NCBI GenBank assembly: GCA_050945795.1
Contig: JBMNTP010000002.1
Coordinates: forward strand, 1 to 64,000
DNA: 64,000 nucleotides
Direction: 5' to 3'
From: JBMNTP01 sp050945795
Lineage (GTDB): Bacteria; Bacillota; Clostridia; Christensenellales; MGBC116941
Positions 25,167-34,592 of this stretch are shown here, in pieces. Positions within the stretch are counted from its first letter, which is position 1, and each line of letters begins with the position of its first letter. The notes below the pieces were generated by a model. It was given only the letters and a program-made list of their open reading frames with translations. It had not been told where the DNA came from and ran no database searches. Made by a program: the position numbers and the translations under genes.

Positions 25167-26156
25167 TCATTGCGGCTGTTCAAGGTTTTCAATATCGCGG
25201 CGCATCTTTTCCACATCCGCCGACTCCAAAAGTATGCCTCCGCCCTTTACGTTTGCTAGTACATGCTCCGGCTTTCTGGCTCCGCATAGCACGTTGAGTT
25301 TATCGCTCTGCGCGGCGGTCCAGGCAATGACAAGGCTTACGGTGTCGCATTCGTATTTATCCAAAAGCGGCTGCCAGCCTTCTAGCATAGAGATGACTTT
25401 TTCACGCAAATCGCTTTGGTACCATTTTATTTTATTCCGTATATTTCCTTCCGGCACAACATAATCCCTTGTCAATCTCCCCGTCAATAATCCCTGCTCA
25501 AGCGGCGAGTATGCCTGTAGCGTAATGCCGTGTTTTTCACATAGCGGCAGCAGCTCCTTTTCGACATCTCTTGTAAGCATGGAATACTTCTGTTGTATCA
25601 GCGCGATATCGCCGTATTTGAGATACTCCTCCACTTGCTCCCCGGTAACATTTGAGACGCCAATGGCTCGGATTTTGCCTTCTTTTTTCAATTGGAGAAG
25701 CTCCTCCATGGTTTCCGAAATAGGCGTCAGAAACGGCGGCTGCGATTGCCAATGGGTGATAAAAATATCTATGTAGTCGGTGCCGAGGTTGCGAAGGCTA
25801 TCCTCCGCCCCTTTTCGTACAGCCTGTTTAGATAGATTCCTGTTAATCTTTCTGCCATCTCTCTCCAGGAAAGGCGTGCCTTCCTCGTCAAAAACAAGAC
25901 CGCATTTGGTAGCAACAAGAATATCCTGCCGTTTTCTTCCCTTTATCGCTTGCCCTACCACCCTCTCACTATGCCCAAAACCATAGGCGGGTGCGGTATC
26001 GATTAGGTTGATGCCATGTTCAAGCCCCTCGTGTATGGCGCGGATGGAAAGTCCGTCGTCTGATTTTCCCCATGCCTCGTCTCCGCCTACCGCCCATGTT
26101 CCTAAAGCAATCACAGACGCTTGAATACCACTATTGCCGATTTCTCTAAAAAGCAT
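25167..26156 (-). CDS. Aldo/keto reductase
   Basis: This 329-residue NAD(P)H-dependent oxidoreductase is a TIM barrel. The catalytic tetrad is visible as Asp and Tyr in INLIDTAPAYGFGHSE, Lys in VATKCG and His in FITHWQS. The cofactor end shows IGVSNVTGEQ, PLEQGLLTGRLT and LCGARKPEHV. The ATG at 26156 has GGAGG 9 bases upstream; a longer frame to 26210 lacks this. It is the last member of the sugar locus, separated from the cyclase-family gene by 420 bases. It probably oxidises or reduces the sugar or an intermediate; the exact substrate is unknown. Confidence 0.9.
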   Translation of the reverse strand: MLFREIGNSGIQASVIALGTWAVGGDEAWGKSDDGLSIRAIHEGLEHGINLIDTAPAYGFGHSERVVGQAIKGRKRQDILVATKCGLVFDEEGTPFLERDGRKINRNLSKQAVRKGAEDSLRNLGTDYIDIFITHWQSQPPFLTPISETMEELLQLKKEGKIRAIGVSNVTGEQVEEYLKYGDIALIQQKYSMLTRDVEKELLPLCEKHGITLQAYSPLEQGLLTGRLTRDYVVPEGNIRNKIKWYQSDLREKVISMLEGWQPLLDKYECDTVSLVIAWTAAQSDKLNVLCGARKPEHVLANVKGGGILLESADVEKMRRDIENLEQPQ

Positions 26157-26578
26157 AAATAAACCTCCATTTTTATAGTTATGCAGAATTGATTGATAAA
26201 ACCGGAGCAAACCTCTCCGCCGCTATTCACTCATGCCGCGCGCCAAACCCTACCAGACGCACGGCTTAATCTATTATACCATAAAGCTGCGGCACAGCCA
26301 GCATCAGCGCAGCCACGACTTCCGCAACACGGAAGGGCCTATGGTTCATATCAATATAAAATAAATTTGTTTTTGTCTTGCTTATATATTTTAGATAGGA
26401 ACTCTGCCAACGCTTGCTCCAACTCGATTGATCTCTATTCAAATAATAAATCATATTCCACAGCTATATTCAATCGAAAACACAACAACCCCCATAAATA
26501 ACTATAACCGCTAATATAAAAAGGGCAGCCATAGCGATTATATGACTGCCCATATAGAATTTAAAATATATTCTTTTT
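26157..26578. other. Intergenic gap inside the sugar locus
   Basis: About 420 AT-rich bases with no convincing gene. The gap suggests that the aldo/keto reductase has its own promoter. No operator or terminator is evident. Confidence 0.35.
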
Positions 26579-27244
26579 TCAAGCCTTAATATCCATTGCA
26601 ACCGCCCTTAAAATACTACCGCTTGCCCCTTTTATGAGCAATGGGAATGCGGCAAAAAACCACTTATCTAACTCAAAAAGCTCCTTCGGCAACAGCAGGC
26701 CCTCGAATATAAGTACATCGGCTTCTAAAAGTATATCATGCGGTATCTCAACATTGGCTGCATTAGCGCCGCCTATGCTAAAGTGGTCAATCCCAACTCC
26801 GCTTACTCCCTTTTCTACTAAATACCTGGCCGCCTTTTCCCCTAGCCATGGCGAATGGAAAAGATATTTATCCTTTTGCTGCGGCGTTTTCCTATCCGGC
26901 CATCCGGTACACAGTAAAACAATGGAGCCCACCGTTATGCCTTCATGTTGCACATCCTTTAGCGTTATTTCCTCGTCCGGCTTTTTATGCCGAAGATCAA
27001 TTAGTATGCCTTCCCCCGCAAACCTTGTAAGGTTAAAAGCGTCGATAGACTTTCCGCCCCTTAATTTATGCAGCGGCGCGTCGACATGCGTACCGACATG
27101 CGTCGCAGTGTATATTTTTTCGGCATGCCATCCTTCTTTCTCGTGCCTCATGCATATCTCAACATGCCCATCCTCAAAAGCCGGGTTCTGGTATCCATGC
27201 TCGACAAACGGCTGAGACAAGTCAATTATTCTTTTAATACGCAT
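26579..27244 (-). CDS. Cyclase-family metal-dependent hydrolase (kynurenine formamidase fold)
   Basis: This 221-residue protein carries the zinc motif HVGTHVDAPLH of the cyclase/KynB family, near residues 44-54, and a second conserved region GVGIDHFSIGG. Family members hydrolyse amides, lactones or related bonds. In a sugar locus beside dehydrogenases, a lactonase-like role is possible but is inference. The ATG at 27244 has AAGGAGAAGG upstream; the longer frame to 27331 would run into the SDR gene. It follows the SDR by 13 bases, so the two are co-transcribed. Confidence 0.8.
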   Translation of the reverse strand: MRIKRIIDLSQPFVEHGYQNPAFEDGHVEICMRHEKEGWHAEKIYTATHVGTHVDAPLHKLRGGKSIDAFNLTRFAGEGILIDLRHKKPDEEITLKDVQHEGITVGSIVLLCTGWPDRKTPQQKDKYLFHSPWLGEKAARYLVEKGVSGVGIDHFSIGGANAANVEIPHDILLEADVLIFEGLLLPKELFELDKWFFAAFPLLIKGASGSILRAVAMDIKA

Positions 27245-27257
27245 ATCCTTCTCCTTA

Positions 27258-28019
27258 TCAGTATCCCAGCGTAATGCCCCCATCCAGATTAAGCACAACC
27301 CCGGTAACAAATGACGCGTCCTCGCTGGCAAGATACAGCGCTGCCTTGCCGCAATCCTCTATAGTTCCCACCCTGCCTAAAGGATGCCGCTGATCAATAT
27401 ACCGTCTTGATGCCTGTTCATCCTCTTGTTGCGCAAACCAGTCGTCCAACAGCGGCGTTTGGATCCAGCCGGGGCAAATAGCGTTAACGCGTATTCCATA
27501 TTTAGAAAGATCAACAGCCATATTGCGAGTCATGCCAATCTGGCCGCCCTTGGTGGCAGAATATGCGCCGGCATTTGCCTGGCCGACCAGCGCCACCATG
27601 CTGCTTATATGTATAATATTCCCATGAGTCTTTTTCAAATGCGGCAACGCATATTTGGAGCAATAGAAGGTACTGTACAGATTTGTTCTCTGTATGAAAT
27701 CCCACTCCTCATCAGACGTATTCTCTATATCCTTAGAGTTATGGTATCCGGCGTTATTTACAAGTATATCTATCCTGCCAAACGCCTTTACCGCTTCCTC
27801 TATCATATTTTGTACCGAACCGCTGTCCGATACATCCGCCTTTATACATATTGCGTTGCCGTTATCCGAGCCTAATTGCTTTGCCATAGCCTGCCCTTCG
27901 ATTATATTCCTGCAAACCACAACAATCTTTGCGCCCTCGGCTGAAAATGCTCTGGCGATACCCTCGCCTATGCCTTTGCTAGATCCTGTAACTATAGCTA
28001 CTTTTCCTGCCAATTTCAT
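27258..28019 (-). CDS. Short-chain dehydrogenase/reductase
   Basis: This 253-residue classical SDR has the cofactor motif TGSSKGIGEG at residues 11-20, the NNAG motif, the catalytic Ser in HISSM, and YSATKGG supplying Tyr and Lys. The C terminus ends in VTGVVLNLDGGIT, typical of sugar and 3-oxoacyl reductases. AGGAGGGG precedes the ATG. Between the mutarotase/isomerase genes and the cyclase-family gene, it is plausibly an aldose 1-dehydrogenase whose lactone the next gene opens, but that pathway is inferred. Confidence 0.88.
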   Translation of the reverse strand: MKLAGKVAIVTGSSKGIGEGIARAFSAEGAKIVVVCRNIIEGQAMAKQLGSDNGNAICIKADVSDSGSVQNMIEEAVKAFGRIDILVNNAGYHNSKDIENTSDEEWDFIQRTNLYSTFYCSKYALPHLKKTHGNIIHISSMVALVGQANAGAYSATKGGQIGMTRNMAVDLSKYGIRVNAICPGWIQTPLLDDWFAQQEDEQASRRYIDQRHPLGRVGTIEDCGKAALYLASEDASFVTGVVLNLDGGITLGY

Positions 28020-28139
28020 ATTTATTCCCCTCCTGTTATATGTTTTCTATGATCATTAACCAATGTGCTTTTCCCCATTGATACTTATATACTTCCCGGT
28101 AATATATCTTGAAAGGTCAGCCACCAAAACAGCACGACC

Positions 28140-28319
28140 TTATCGCATCCTCAGTTTTACATCGTTAAAATTGCTGTGAGGTTTTTCTGTCAGTTCAAAT
28201 ATCCCTATCTTTTTGGCATAACGCACCGGCACACCCAGCGATATCAATCGGCGTATAACGCTGCTGTCCATGCCGGTTCCGCTTATATCATCGCCTATCG
28301 AATAACATTGAATATTCAT
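28140..28319 (-). pseudogene. Fragment resembling the C terminus of a LarA/DUF2088 protein
   Basis: A 59-codon frame overlaps the 3' end of the isomerase gene by 32 bases. Its sequence GMDSSVIRRLISLGVP, then KKIGIFELTEKPHSN, follows the pattern near the end of lactate-racemase-like DUF2088 proteins (GMDTNVI..., LTEETHGN). No start region, ribosome binding site or the rest of this roughly 420-residue protein is present, so I read it as a deletion remnant. The match is from memory of the family pattern only. Confidence 0.4.
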
Positions 28320-28980
28320 TGCACAGCGGATGAAGTATAGGTTCATCTTCTGTAATGCTGGAAAACCGGGTGGCCGTATCGGCGAAATGATTATCCTTGC
28401 TATCATCATTTATGCTCGACACCTCTCCAACTATAAGATCGCCGTTTTCTGCTGCAAATTGATGATAAATATGCGGCGTTAGCGTTATGCTATTGCCCCT
28501 TGTGATGACAACTTTTTCCCCCGCCGCAACAGTACGCTTAATGCCGTCCATATAAACACTGATATGGCTTTTTTGATCCACGCCCCCGTCCGGTAGCGAG
28601 CCGTATAGCTTAATCACCAACAGCCCTCCGCCTCGGTTTATAATATCCTCGGTTTTTGAATAGTGGTAATGCAGCGGCAACGTCTGCCCTTCTTTCATTA
28701 ATATAACTTTCTCAGCATAAGGCGTGCCGCATCCGTGATTGTTTATATCGCCGTTACGCAGCGTGAAAAGTACAGCACCGGTTTTTTCAAAATCCCCGCT
28801 GCCAAAATCAGTAATGTCCCAGCCAAGCATGGTCTGTTTTATCCTGCCAATACTATCAGCCGCCGCCTTCCATTCCTCCATGCTCCAATATGCAAAACCC
28901 GGCAGTTTAAAATGGTTTTTATTAAGCAGATCTTTTGCCCACTTAAGCATACTGTTGATTTTCGAACGTTTCACTCCCAT
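28288..28980 (-). CDS. D-lyxose ketol-isomerase family protein
   Basis: This 230-residue cupin-fold isomerase starts MGVKRSKINSMLKWAKDLL. It carries the family signatures FAYWSMEEW, MLGWDITDFGSGDF and FTLRNG, and metal-binding histidines and glutamate in LPLHYHYSKTEDIINRGGG. TLTPHIYHQF and GEVSSINDD follow. Family enzymes interconvert D-lyxose and D-xylulose and often D-mannose and D-fructose. The start at 28980 has AAAGGGGG upstream and is 7 bases after the mutarotase stop; the longer frame overlaps that gene. Next to a rhamnose mutarotase it may act on a deoxy or pentose sugar brought in by the ABC importer. Confidence 0.88.
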   Translation of the reverse strand: MGVKRSKINSMLKWAKDLLNKNHFKLPGFAYWSMEEWKAAADSIGRIKQTMLGWDITDFGSGDFEKTGAVLFTLRNGDINNHGCGTPYAEKVILMKEGQTLPLHYHYSKTEDIINRGGGLLVIKLYGSLPDGGVDQKSHISVYMDGIKRTVAAGEKVVITRGNSITLTPHIYHQFAAENGDLIVGEVSSINDDSKDNHFADTATRFSSITEDEPILHPLCNEYSMLFDRR

Positions 28981-28987
28981 ACCCCCT

Positions 28988-29311
28988 TTAGTCAATATGG
29001 TATACTTGCTCCATATCAGCCCACCATTCGCCTTCTTTGCGCGTTTCGAGCGGCTGCTGGCACGGATCCGTCTCCCTCCACCACCGCTGCGTTTCCGCAT
29101 CATCGCGCATTTTGGCCATATCTCTTTCATAATCGTCACCGGTATATTCAAAATAAGAGAACAAATAGCCATCTTTATAATAAATAGAAAAGTTTTGTAT
29201 ATTGCATTTCTTTATCATAGAGTTAACACCCGGCCAAGGATTGGCATGCAACTCCTTATAATACTCTAGCTTTTCCGGCCGGACTTTAATTACCTCACCA
29301 AATCTTTTCAT
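28988..29311 (-). CDS. rhaM: L-rhamnose mutarotase family
   Basis: This protein of about 107 residues interconverts alpha and beta anomers of L-rhamnose or a related sugar. The family pattern is clear: KRFGEVIKVRPEKLEYYKELHA, then NPWPGVNSMIKKCNIQNFSIY, and WWRETDPCQQPL near the end. Known members are about 104 residues. I chose the ATG at 29311 with GGGGGTG upstream; a GTG four codons earlier lies too near that site. It begins the enzyme part of the sugar operon, 160 bases after the LacI-SBP regulator. Confidence 0.9.
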   Translation of the reverse strand: MKRFGEVIKVRPEKLEYYKELHANPWPGVNSMIKKCNIQNFSIYYKDGYLFSYFEYTGDDYERDMAKMRDDAETQRWWRETDPCQQPLETRKEGEWWADMEQVYHID

Positions 29312-29469
29312 CACTAAATACACCCCCTATACATTAAGTATGTGAGAATTATTATCTTGTATTTTTATTTTTAATAATGCTCATGAACTCTGGTGTCAAC
29401 TGCCGTTACAATCTTGCTCGCGGCACAAGTCCGCATTAAATGATCCGACTTACGGTAAGCTACCGCCTC

Positions 29470-31728
29470 CTAATTATTTACAAGTTGTTGGAAAGCTTTT
29501 TTTGCTCCTATCAACGATTCTCTAGCCGTCTCATTACCCATTAGAGTTCTATATATGGCGTCCGCAAGTATTGGGTCTGTAACATCTGGGTCTATAAGGT
29601 TTCCTTTAGAGTCGCGTATAACCTCACGTGTGCCCATATTTGAAAACGTTTCATCAATAAATCTTAGCCACGGAAATTTTGTTTTAAGCAGCGTGTTATC
29701 GCAAACCGCCTTGAGCGGCACCGCCCCGCCCATCATGATATTATGCACCGCTAAAGTATTGCTCGTCGCCCAGCGCAAATACGTATACCCCTCATCCTGA
29801 GCGTCGCTGTAGCTGTTGATGCCGAGTATCCAGCATCCCAGCATGGGTTTTCCCCCGGGGATAGTAGTTACTTTAATAAAGCGGTCAAATGTATCGTTCA
29901 GCTTGGAATGCTTATATGGTAAATAATGCGAAGAAAATCCCTGTGCCATTATGATTTCGCCCGAAAGAAGTTTATTGAAAGCATCATCGAAGAACCAAGA
30001 TAGCGACTCTTTGGGAGAGTTTTTATATGTGTCCTCCAGGCTGGTAAGCGCGCGGACATTCTCGTCGCTGTCCAAATCCACCTTGCCCCACTCATCCAGT
30101 ATCTTCCCATTAAATGCCCATTGTCGTGGAAAAAACTCCTCTACAATACCAATCGGATTCAATCCGCATATAGCCGTACCGTACTCCACCGGAGAATTTG
30201 GATTGACAGATCTGTTGAAAAATTCAGCTATATAGTTAAACTCGGTCCATGTTCTGGGCGGATTTATTTCAAAGCCGTATTTCTTAAAAAAGCTCCACTT
30301 GATATCCTTGTCCTCGAATATATCGCTGCGGTAAAAAAGTGTTTCAGTAGTTGCGATAATGGGTAAGCCATATATATTGCGCTGCGTTTTAAAAAATGCC
30401 GACTTAATGCCCTGCGGATAGCTGTCAAGAATGGATTCATCGCCGGCCATTTTAGATTTCAAATCCAACAGCAATCCGCTGTTTTGGACTTTATTCGCCC
30501 ACGGCAAATCCACCATTATTATGTCGTATTCGCTGCTTTTGCCCTCTATCTGTTTTTTGACCTCCTGCTTAAGCTCCAGGTATGGCAGTATATTGAATTC
30601 CAGCCGCATATTATAATGGCTTTCGAAGCCTTTAGACAGCTTAACTAAAGCATCCATAGCGTTAGATTCAAAGAGCAGTACCCTAAGCGTCTTTTTTGAG
30701 ATCGGCTTTTTGATTTTCTCGCTTTTATCGCCAATGTCGTCATTGCTGTGTACAACAATAGTCTGGTTCTCAACAAGCAGAGAGTTTTTGGTAAATCTGG
30801 CCAGTAACTCGGCGGCTTTTTCCCCCATCTTTACAGTCTCGCGCGAGCGCCGCTCCATGCCAAAGCTGTTTTTTGTAACGCTCATCCAATCACTTTCGGC
30901 CAGCGTAATAATTCTAGCCTCATGTTTTAGTATGCCAAATACTTCGCGCAATGCCCTGGCCACCTGCTGATTTGACGTAATACAGCAACGTGGCTTGTCG
31001 TCCATATCATAAAAATGATCAAACAACGTATTAAAGGCATATTCTTTCTGCAGCCATACTTCAAATTTCCTTATATGCTCTTTCTTTAATTCAATACCTT
31101 TTTCCTTATGCCATCTTTCCATGGCCTCTAAATATCCTTCTACACAGTCGCGCTCGCTGCTATATTTCGCTTGGCCGACAATAAGCATTATATCCTTGGC
31201 ACTTAATTCATCTAAAAGCTCATACACCGTATCGTATATCAAGTTTTTATTATCAAACAGCACATTGCTAAAGGCAGTATCGTTCACCTTTCTTTCAATA
31301 AAAACAATAGGTATGCCCTTATCCGCAATCCGCTGGTACTTTTCTACATTTTCCGGCTCACATGGTACCACCAGCATACCGCTCACGCCAATATCCAACA
31401 GCTCCTCTAAAACCCTGTTTTCGTTTTGTACATTGTTTTTAGATGTCTTTGTTATTACATAAAACTCCTCGTTGTCAAATATATGGTTAATGCCGTGGAA
31501 AATCTGTCCGTAGAATGTATCCATTTCAGGCAGCACCACCCCAACTATGCGCGCTTTCTGCTTTTTCAGGTTTTGCGCAATATAATTGGGCCGGTATTTT
31601 AGCTGCTCAATTGCATCAATAATACGGTAGTATTTTTCCTCACTGATGTTTTTTTTGCCATTTAGCATAAGTGACACAGTGGAAACCGATACATTAGCCA
31701 ACTTTGCTACGTCTCTGATAGTTGCCAT
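29470..31728 (-). CDS. LacI repressor fused to a solute-binding-protein domain
   Basis: The 752-residue product is two sensors on one DNA-binding head. Residues 1-55 are a LacI helix-turn-helix (MATIRDVAKLANVSVSTVSLMLNGK). Residues about 60-330 are the usual LacI effector domain (ARIVGVVLPEMDTFY, GVSGMLVVPCEPENV). From about 350 to 745 there is a family 1-type extracellular solute-binding domain (KTLRVLLFESNAMDALVKLSKGF, YDIIMVDLPW, IYGLPIIATTETLFYRSDIF, TWTEFNYIAEFF, GFSSHYLPYK). There is no signal peptide or membrane helix, so the binding domain must be cytoplasmic. Ordinary LacI proteins are about 335 residues. The ATG at 31728 has AGAGGTG upstream. It lies inside the operon it probably controls. 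Confidence 0.88.
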   Translation of the reverse strand: MATIRDVAKLANVSVSTVSLMLNGKKNISEEKYYRIIDAIEQLKYRPNYIAQNLKKQKARIVGVVLPEMDTFYGQIFHGINHIFDNEEFYVITKTSKNNVQNENRVLEELLDIGVSGMLVVPCEPENVEKYQRIADKGIPIVFIERKVNDTAFSNVLFDNKNLIYDTVYELLDELSAKDIMLIVGQAKYSSERDCVEGYLEAMERWHKEKGIELKKEHIRKFEVWLQKEYAFNTLFDHFYDMDDKPRCCITSNQQVARALREVFGILKHEARIITLAESDWMSVTKNSFGMERRSRETVKMGEKAAELLARFTKNSLLVENQTIVVHSNDDIGDKSEKIKKPISKKTLRVLLFESNAMDALVKLSKGFESHYNMRLEFNILPYLELKQEVKKQIEGKSSEYDIIMVDLPWANKVQNSGLLLDLKSKMAGDESILDSYPQGIKSAFFKTQRNIYGLPIIATTETLFYRSDIFEDKDIKWSFFKKYGFEINPPRTWTEFNYIAEFFNRSVNPNSPVEYGTAICGLNPIGIVEEFFPRQWAFNGKILDEWGKVDLDSDENVRALTSLEDTYKNSPKESLSWFFDDAFNKLLSGEIIMAQGFSSHYLPYKHSKLNDTFDRFIKVTTIPGGKPMLGCWILGINSYSDAQDEGYTYLRWATSNTLAVHNIMMGGAVPLKAVCDNTLLKTKFPWLRFIDETFSNMGTREVIRDSKGNLIDPDVTDPILADAIYRTLMGNETARESLIGAKKAFQQLVNN

Positions 31729-31824
31729 TTTCACCTCTGTTTGCGGCATAATGCCGCGGAGTATTCCTATAATTGCTATAAATACTATTTTCCCATTCGC
31801 TTTTTACTGCGATATTGCCGAGTT

Positions 31825-31849
31825 AGGAGGCGTCCATAAGGAGCCTCCT
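31825..31849 (-). other. Stem-loop after the solute-binding protein gene
   Basis: AGGAGGC and GCCTCCT form a 7-base-pair stem 15 bases after the lipoprotein stop, without a long U-run. Such hairpins after binding-protein genes commonly stabilise their mRNA or partly stop transcription. This one could lower expression of the downstream regulator. Confidence 0.5.
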
Positions 31850-31863
31850 TTCTCAGCGATTAT

Positions 31864-32994
31864 CTATTTTGCCGGAGCATCAAACCTATCCAGCCATGTG
31901 CTAAGTATTTCATTTGTTACTTGCATTTTTAAATTGTCATACTCATCAATGTTTTCTGCCGTCACTAGGAACGACCCCGAGTCAATAACCTCCGGCTGAC
32001 CATCTTTGTAGGTGTAGCCATCAATGAGCATCTTGAGAGTGTATATACCTATGTATGATTGTCCCCACGGGTTTTGTGACATTGTTCCATATAGGCTGCC
32101 CTCACGTATGGCGTCCAATACCGCGCTATCAGTATCAATACCCACGCCCTTTATATGATTGTATTCTTCCTGACCAAGATATTTGGCCATAGCAACCGAA
32201 GGATAGTAAGCCGTGCTTATCATGCCGCCTATCTCATCGCCGCTAGCGGCCAGCAAGTCGCCTACCGCCGTCATAGAAGCTTCGGAGTTGTCAATGTCTG
32301 CTAATGTCTGGAACAGCTCCACGCCCGGATATTCATTGCAGGCGTCCTCAATAGCCTTAAGGCGTTTTTGGGTATTTGTGTCGTTGAGCGCTCCGGTCAA
32401 GCCCACAATGTTGCCCTTGCCGCCTATCGCCTCTATAACCGCCTTTGTACCTTCGTATGCCGATGTATAAACGTCTGTGGCCAGTGTCAGCGTGGCGTCA
32501 GAGGGAAGCTCGGGCGCTCCGCCCATGCATACTACGGGTATGCCGGCGTTAACCATCTTTGTAATCTGCTCGTTGGACGCCGTAGCTTCAGACGGCATCA
32601 TGAATATGCCCTTGCAGCCACCGGAAATCAGCGCGTCCAGCAATTGGTTCTGGTCATTTTGCACCCAATCTTGTGGAGTGGAAATCAATAAATGTTTTTT
32701 TATGCCGAGCTCGGCTTCCGCTACAGTAGCTGCCGGCTCCACCGGGTCGGCATATGGGTTTATTCCTCCAAAGGAAAACCCAAACTGGTAATCAGCATCC
32801 GTTTTGCCGGCGGTAGGCCCAAATGGGATATCAATGGCGGGCTTGTTGTCCGCCTGCGCATCGGTGCCGGTTTCCTGTGTTGTTTGCGGCCCTCCTCCGC
32901 TATCCGGGGTATCAGTTGTTCCGTCCGGCGCTCCACATGCCGCAAAGCTTAGAGTCAGCATCAATGCAATTATGAGGCAAACTAATTTTTTCAT
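31864..32994 (-). CDS. Sugar-binding lipoprotein of ribose-type ABC importer
   Basis: This 376-residue protein has a lipoprotein signal peptide (MKKLVCLIIALMLTLSFAAC, cysteine at residue 20). A linker rich in Gly, Thr and Asp follows, then a periplasmic-binding-protein type I fold of the RbsB/RhaS kind (STPQDWVQNDQNQLLDALIS, GCKGIFMMPSE, GIPVVCMGG, KGVGIDTDSAVLDAI). It captures the sugar outside the membrane for the permeases at 34593-36579. The specific sugar is not deducible, though the downstream mutarotase and isomerase point to rhamnose- or lyxose-like substrates. Confidence 0.92.
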   Translation of the reverse strand: MKKLVCLIIALMLTLSFAACGAPDGTTDTPDSGGGPQTTQETGTDAQADNKPAIDIPFGPTAGKTDADYQFGFSFGGINPYADPVEPAATVAEAELGIKKHLLISTPQDWVQNDQNQLLDALISGGCKGIFMMPSEATASNEQITKMVNAGIPVVCMGGAPELPSDATLTLATDVYTSAYEGTKAVIEAIGGKGNIVGLTGALNDTNTQKRLKAIEDACNEYPGVELFQTLADIDNSEASMTAVGDLLAASGDEIGGMISTAYYPSVAMAKYLGQEEYNHIKGVGIDTDSAVLDAIREGSLYGTMSQNPWGQSYIGIYTLKMLIDGYTYKDGQPEVIDSGSFLVTAENIDEYDNLKMQVTNEILSTWLDRFDAPAK

Positions 32995-33052
32995 GTTTTC
33001 TCCTTTCTACTATATCCTATATTCGCGGCACGCCGCCGCAAATTGGTTTACT

Positions 33053-34582
33053 TTAAATGCCCAGTATGTTTTCCATCACTGCAGTACTCATAACTTCATA
33101 ATCCTTGCTATTTTCAAGTTCTCCAACTATCTCCCCGTCCCGAAATACCAATACCTTCTCTGCCATCTGAATAAGCTCTGGCAAGTCGGAGGAAATCAGT
33201 ATTATTGATTTGCCCTGCATGGAAAGATCGTATATAAGCCGGTGTATCTCGGACTTTGTTTTAACATCAATGCCCACCGTTGGCTCGTCGAATATAATTA
33301 TTTCCGGCTCGGTTATAAGGCACTTGGCTATACAAACCTTCTGCTGGTTGCCTCCCGAAAGGCTTGATACCACCGCATCGGGCGAACTCATCTTTATTTG
33401 TATGCGCTTGGCGTATTCTTTAGCCAATCGCCTTTCACGCTTTACTGAATTGAGCTTTGCCTTGTTTTTGATTTTATCCAGCGCCACTATCGATATGTTT
33501 GTAGCTATGGAGTGCATCAAAAACAGCCCTTCCTCTTTGCGGTTTTCGCTAAGATAATAGATACTGTGCTTTTCAAATGCTTCTTTGTACGACCTTATCC
33601 TTACCCTTTTACCATTTATAATAAGCTCACCCTTTTTAATAGGATCAATGCCTATTATTTTCCTCGCAAGCTCTGTTCTGCCCGCACCCACCAGCCCATA
33701 CCATCCTAAAATCTGACCTTTTCTAAGCTCAAAACTGGCCGCCTTAGGGCTCTCTTTAGACTCAACCTCTATCGCCTGCAGCACATACGGAGCATCCGAT
33801 CTATCCTGCGAATTAAAACGCTGCAGCATCTCGCGGCTGCCCACCATCATCTCAATCAGACGATCGCGATTCAATTCTCCGATAGGCACTGCGTCACCTA
33901 CGTTATTCCCGTCGCGTATTACTGCAACGCGATCGGCAATAGAGAATATCTCTTCCAGCTTATGGCTGACATATATAATCGCCACTCCCTCTTGCCTTAG
34001 CTTTTTTACTATATCGAGCAGCATATCCGCTTCTTTTATCGATATGGATGCCGTGGGCTCATCCAGCAGCAGTATGTGCGAGTTTACAGAAAGAGCCCTA
34101 GCAATCTCTATTAATTGTTTTTGCGCCGAGGACAAATCCTCCACCGAATCAGTAGGGTCAAGCGAAAGACGTACTCTGTTAAGCAGCTCTTTGGCATTTT
34201 CATGCATCCACTTGCTGTTAACCGGTTTAAGCCCTTTGCCACAAATCTTATCGAAGAATATATTTTCCGCCACATCAAACGTGGGTATAAGGTTCCTCTC
34301 CTGATGCACAACGCTGATACCCATTTCCGTTGCCATCTGCGGATTTTTCAATTGCACCGGCACGCCGTCCACAAGTATTTCCCCTTGGTCCGGTGTCAAC
34401 ACCCCTGTCATGCAATTGATAAGCGTGGACTTGCCCGCACCGTTCTCGCCTACCAAGGCCAGTACCTCGCCCGGCTTTAGAGAAAGGCTCACCTTGTCAA
34501 GCGCCACAACGCCGGGAAACACTTTTCTTATATTTTTTAGCTCCAGCACATATTTAAGATTAGATTTATCGACATTTACCAT
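33053..34582 (-). CDS. Sugar ABC importer ATP-binding protein (RbsA/MglA type)
   Basis: This 509-residue protein contains two ABC ATPase domains in tandem, as usual for ribose/galactose-type importers. The first half has Walker A GENGAGKST, signature LSSAQKQLIEIARAL and Walker B ILLLDEPT. The second half has a degenerate Walker A (GLVGAGRTELA), signature LSGGNQQKV and IIFDEPTVGID. The ATG at 34582 has AAGGAG upstream. It is followed by the lipoprotein gene and preceded by two permease genes, forming one operon. Confidence 0.94.
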   Translation of the reverse strand: MVNVDKSNLKYVLELKNIRKVFPGVVALDKVSLSLKPGEVLALVGENGAGKSTLINCMTGVLTPDQGEILVDGVPVQLKNPQMATEMGISVVHQERNLIPTFDVAENIFFDKICGKGLKPVNSKWMHENAKELLNRVRLSLDPTDSVEDLSSAQKQLIEIARALSVNSHILLLDEPTASISIKEADMLLDIVKKLRQEGVAIIYVSHKLEEIFSIADRVAVIRDGNNVGDAVPIGELNRDRLIEMMVGSREMLQRFNSQDRSDAPYVLQAIEVESKESPKAASFELRKGQILGWYGLVGAGRTELARKIIGIDPIKKGELIINGKRVRIRSYKEAFEKHSIYYLSENRKEEGLFLMHSIATNISIVALDKIKNKAKLNSVKRERRLAKEYAKRIQIKMSSPDAVVSSLSGGNQQKVCIAKCLITEPEIIIFDEPTVGIDVKTKSEIHRLIYDLSMQGKSIILISSDLPELIQMAEKVLVFRDGEIVGELENSKDYEVMSTAVMENILGI

Positions 34583-34592
34583 AATCTTCTCC

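Noticed and set aside
29424..29445. CTTG...CAAG inverted repeat as an operator of the LacI-SBP regulator
   Set aside because: Only the outer four bases of each arm pair reliably; inner mismatches and no second copy make it weak.
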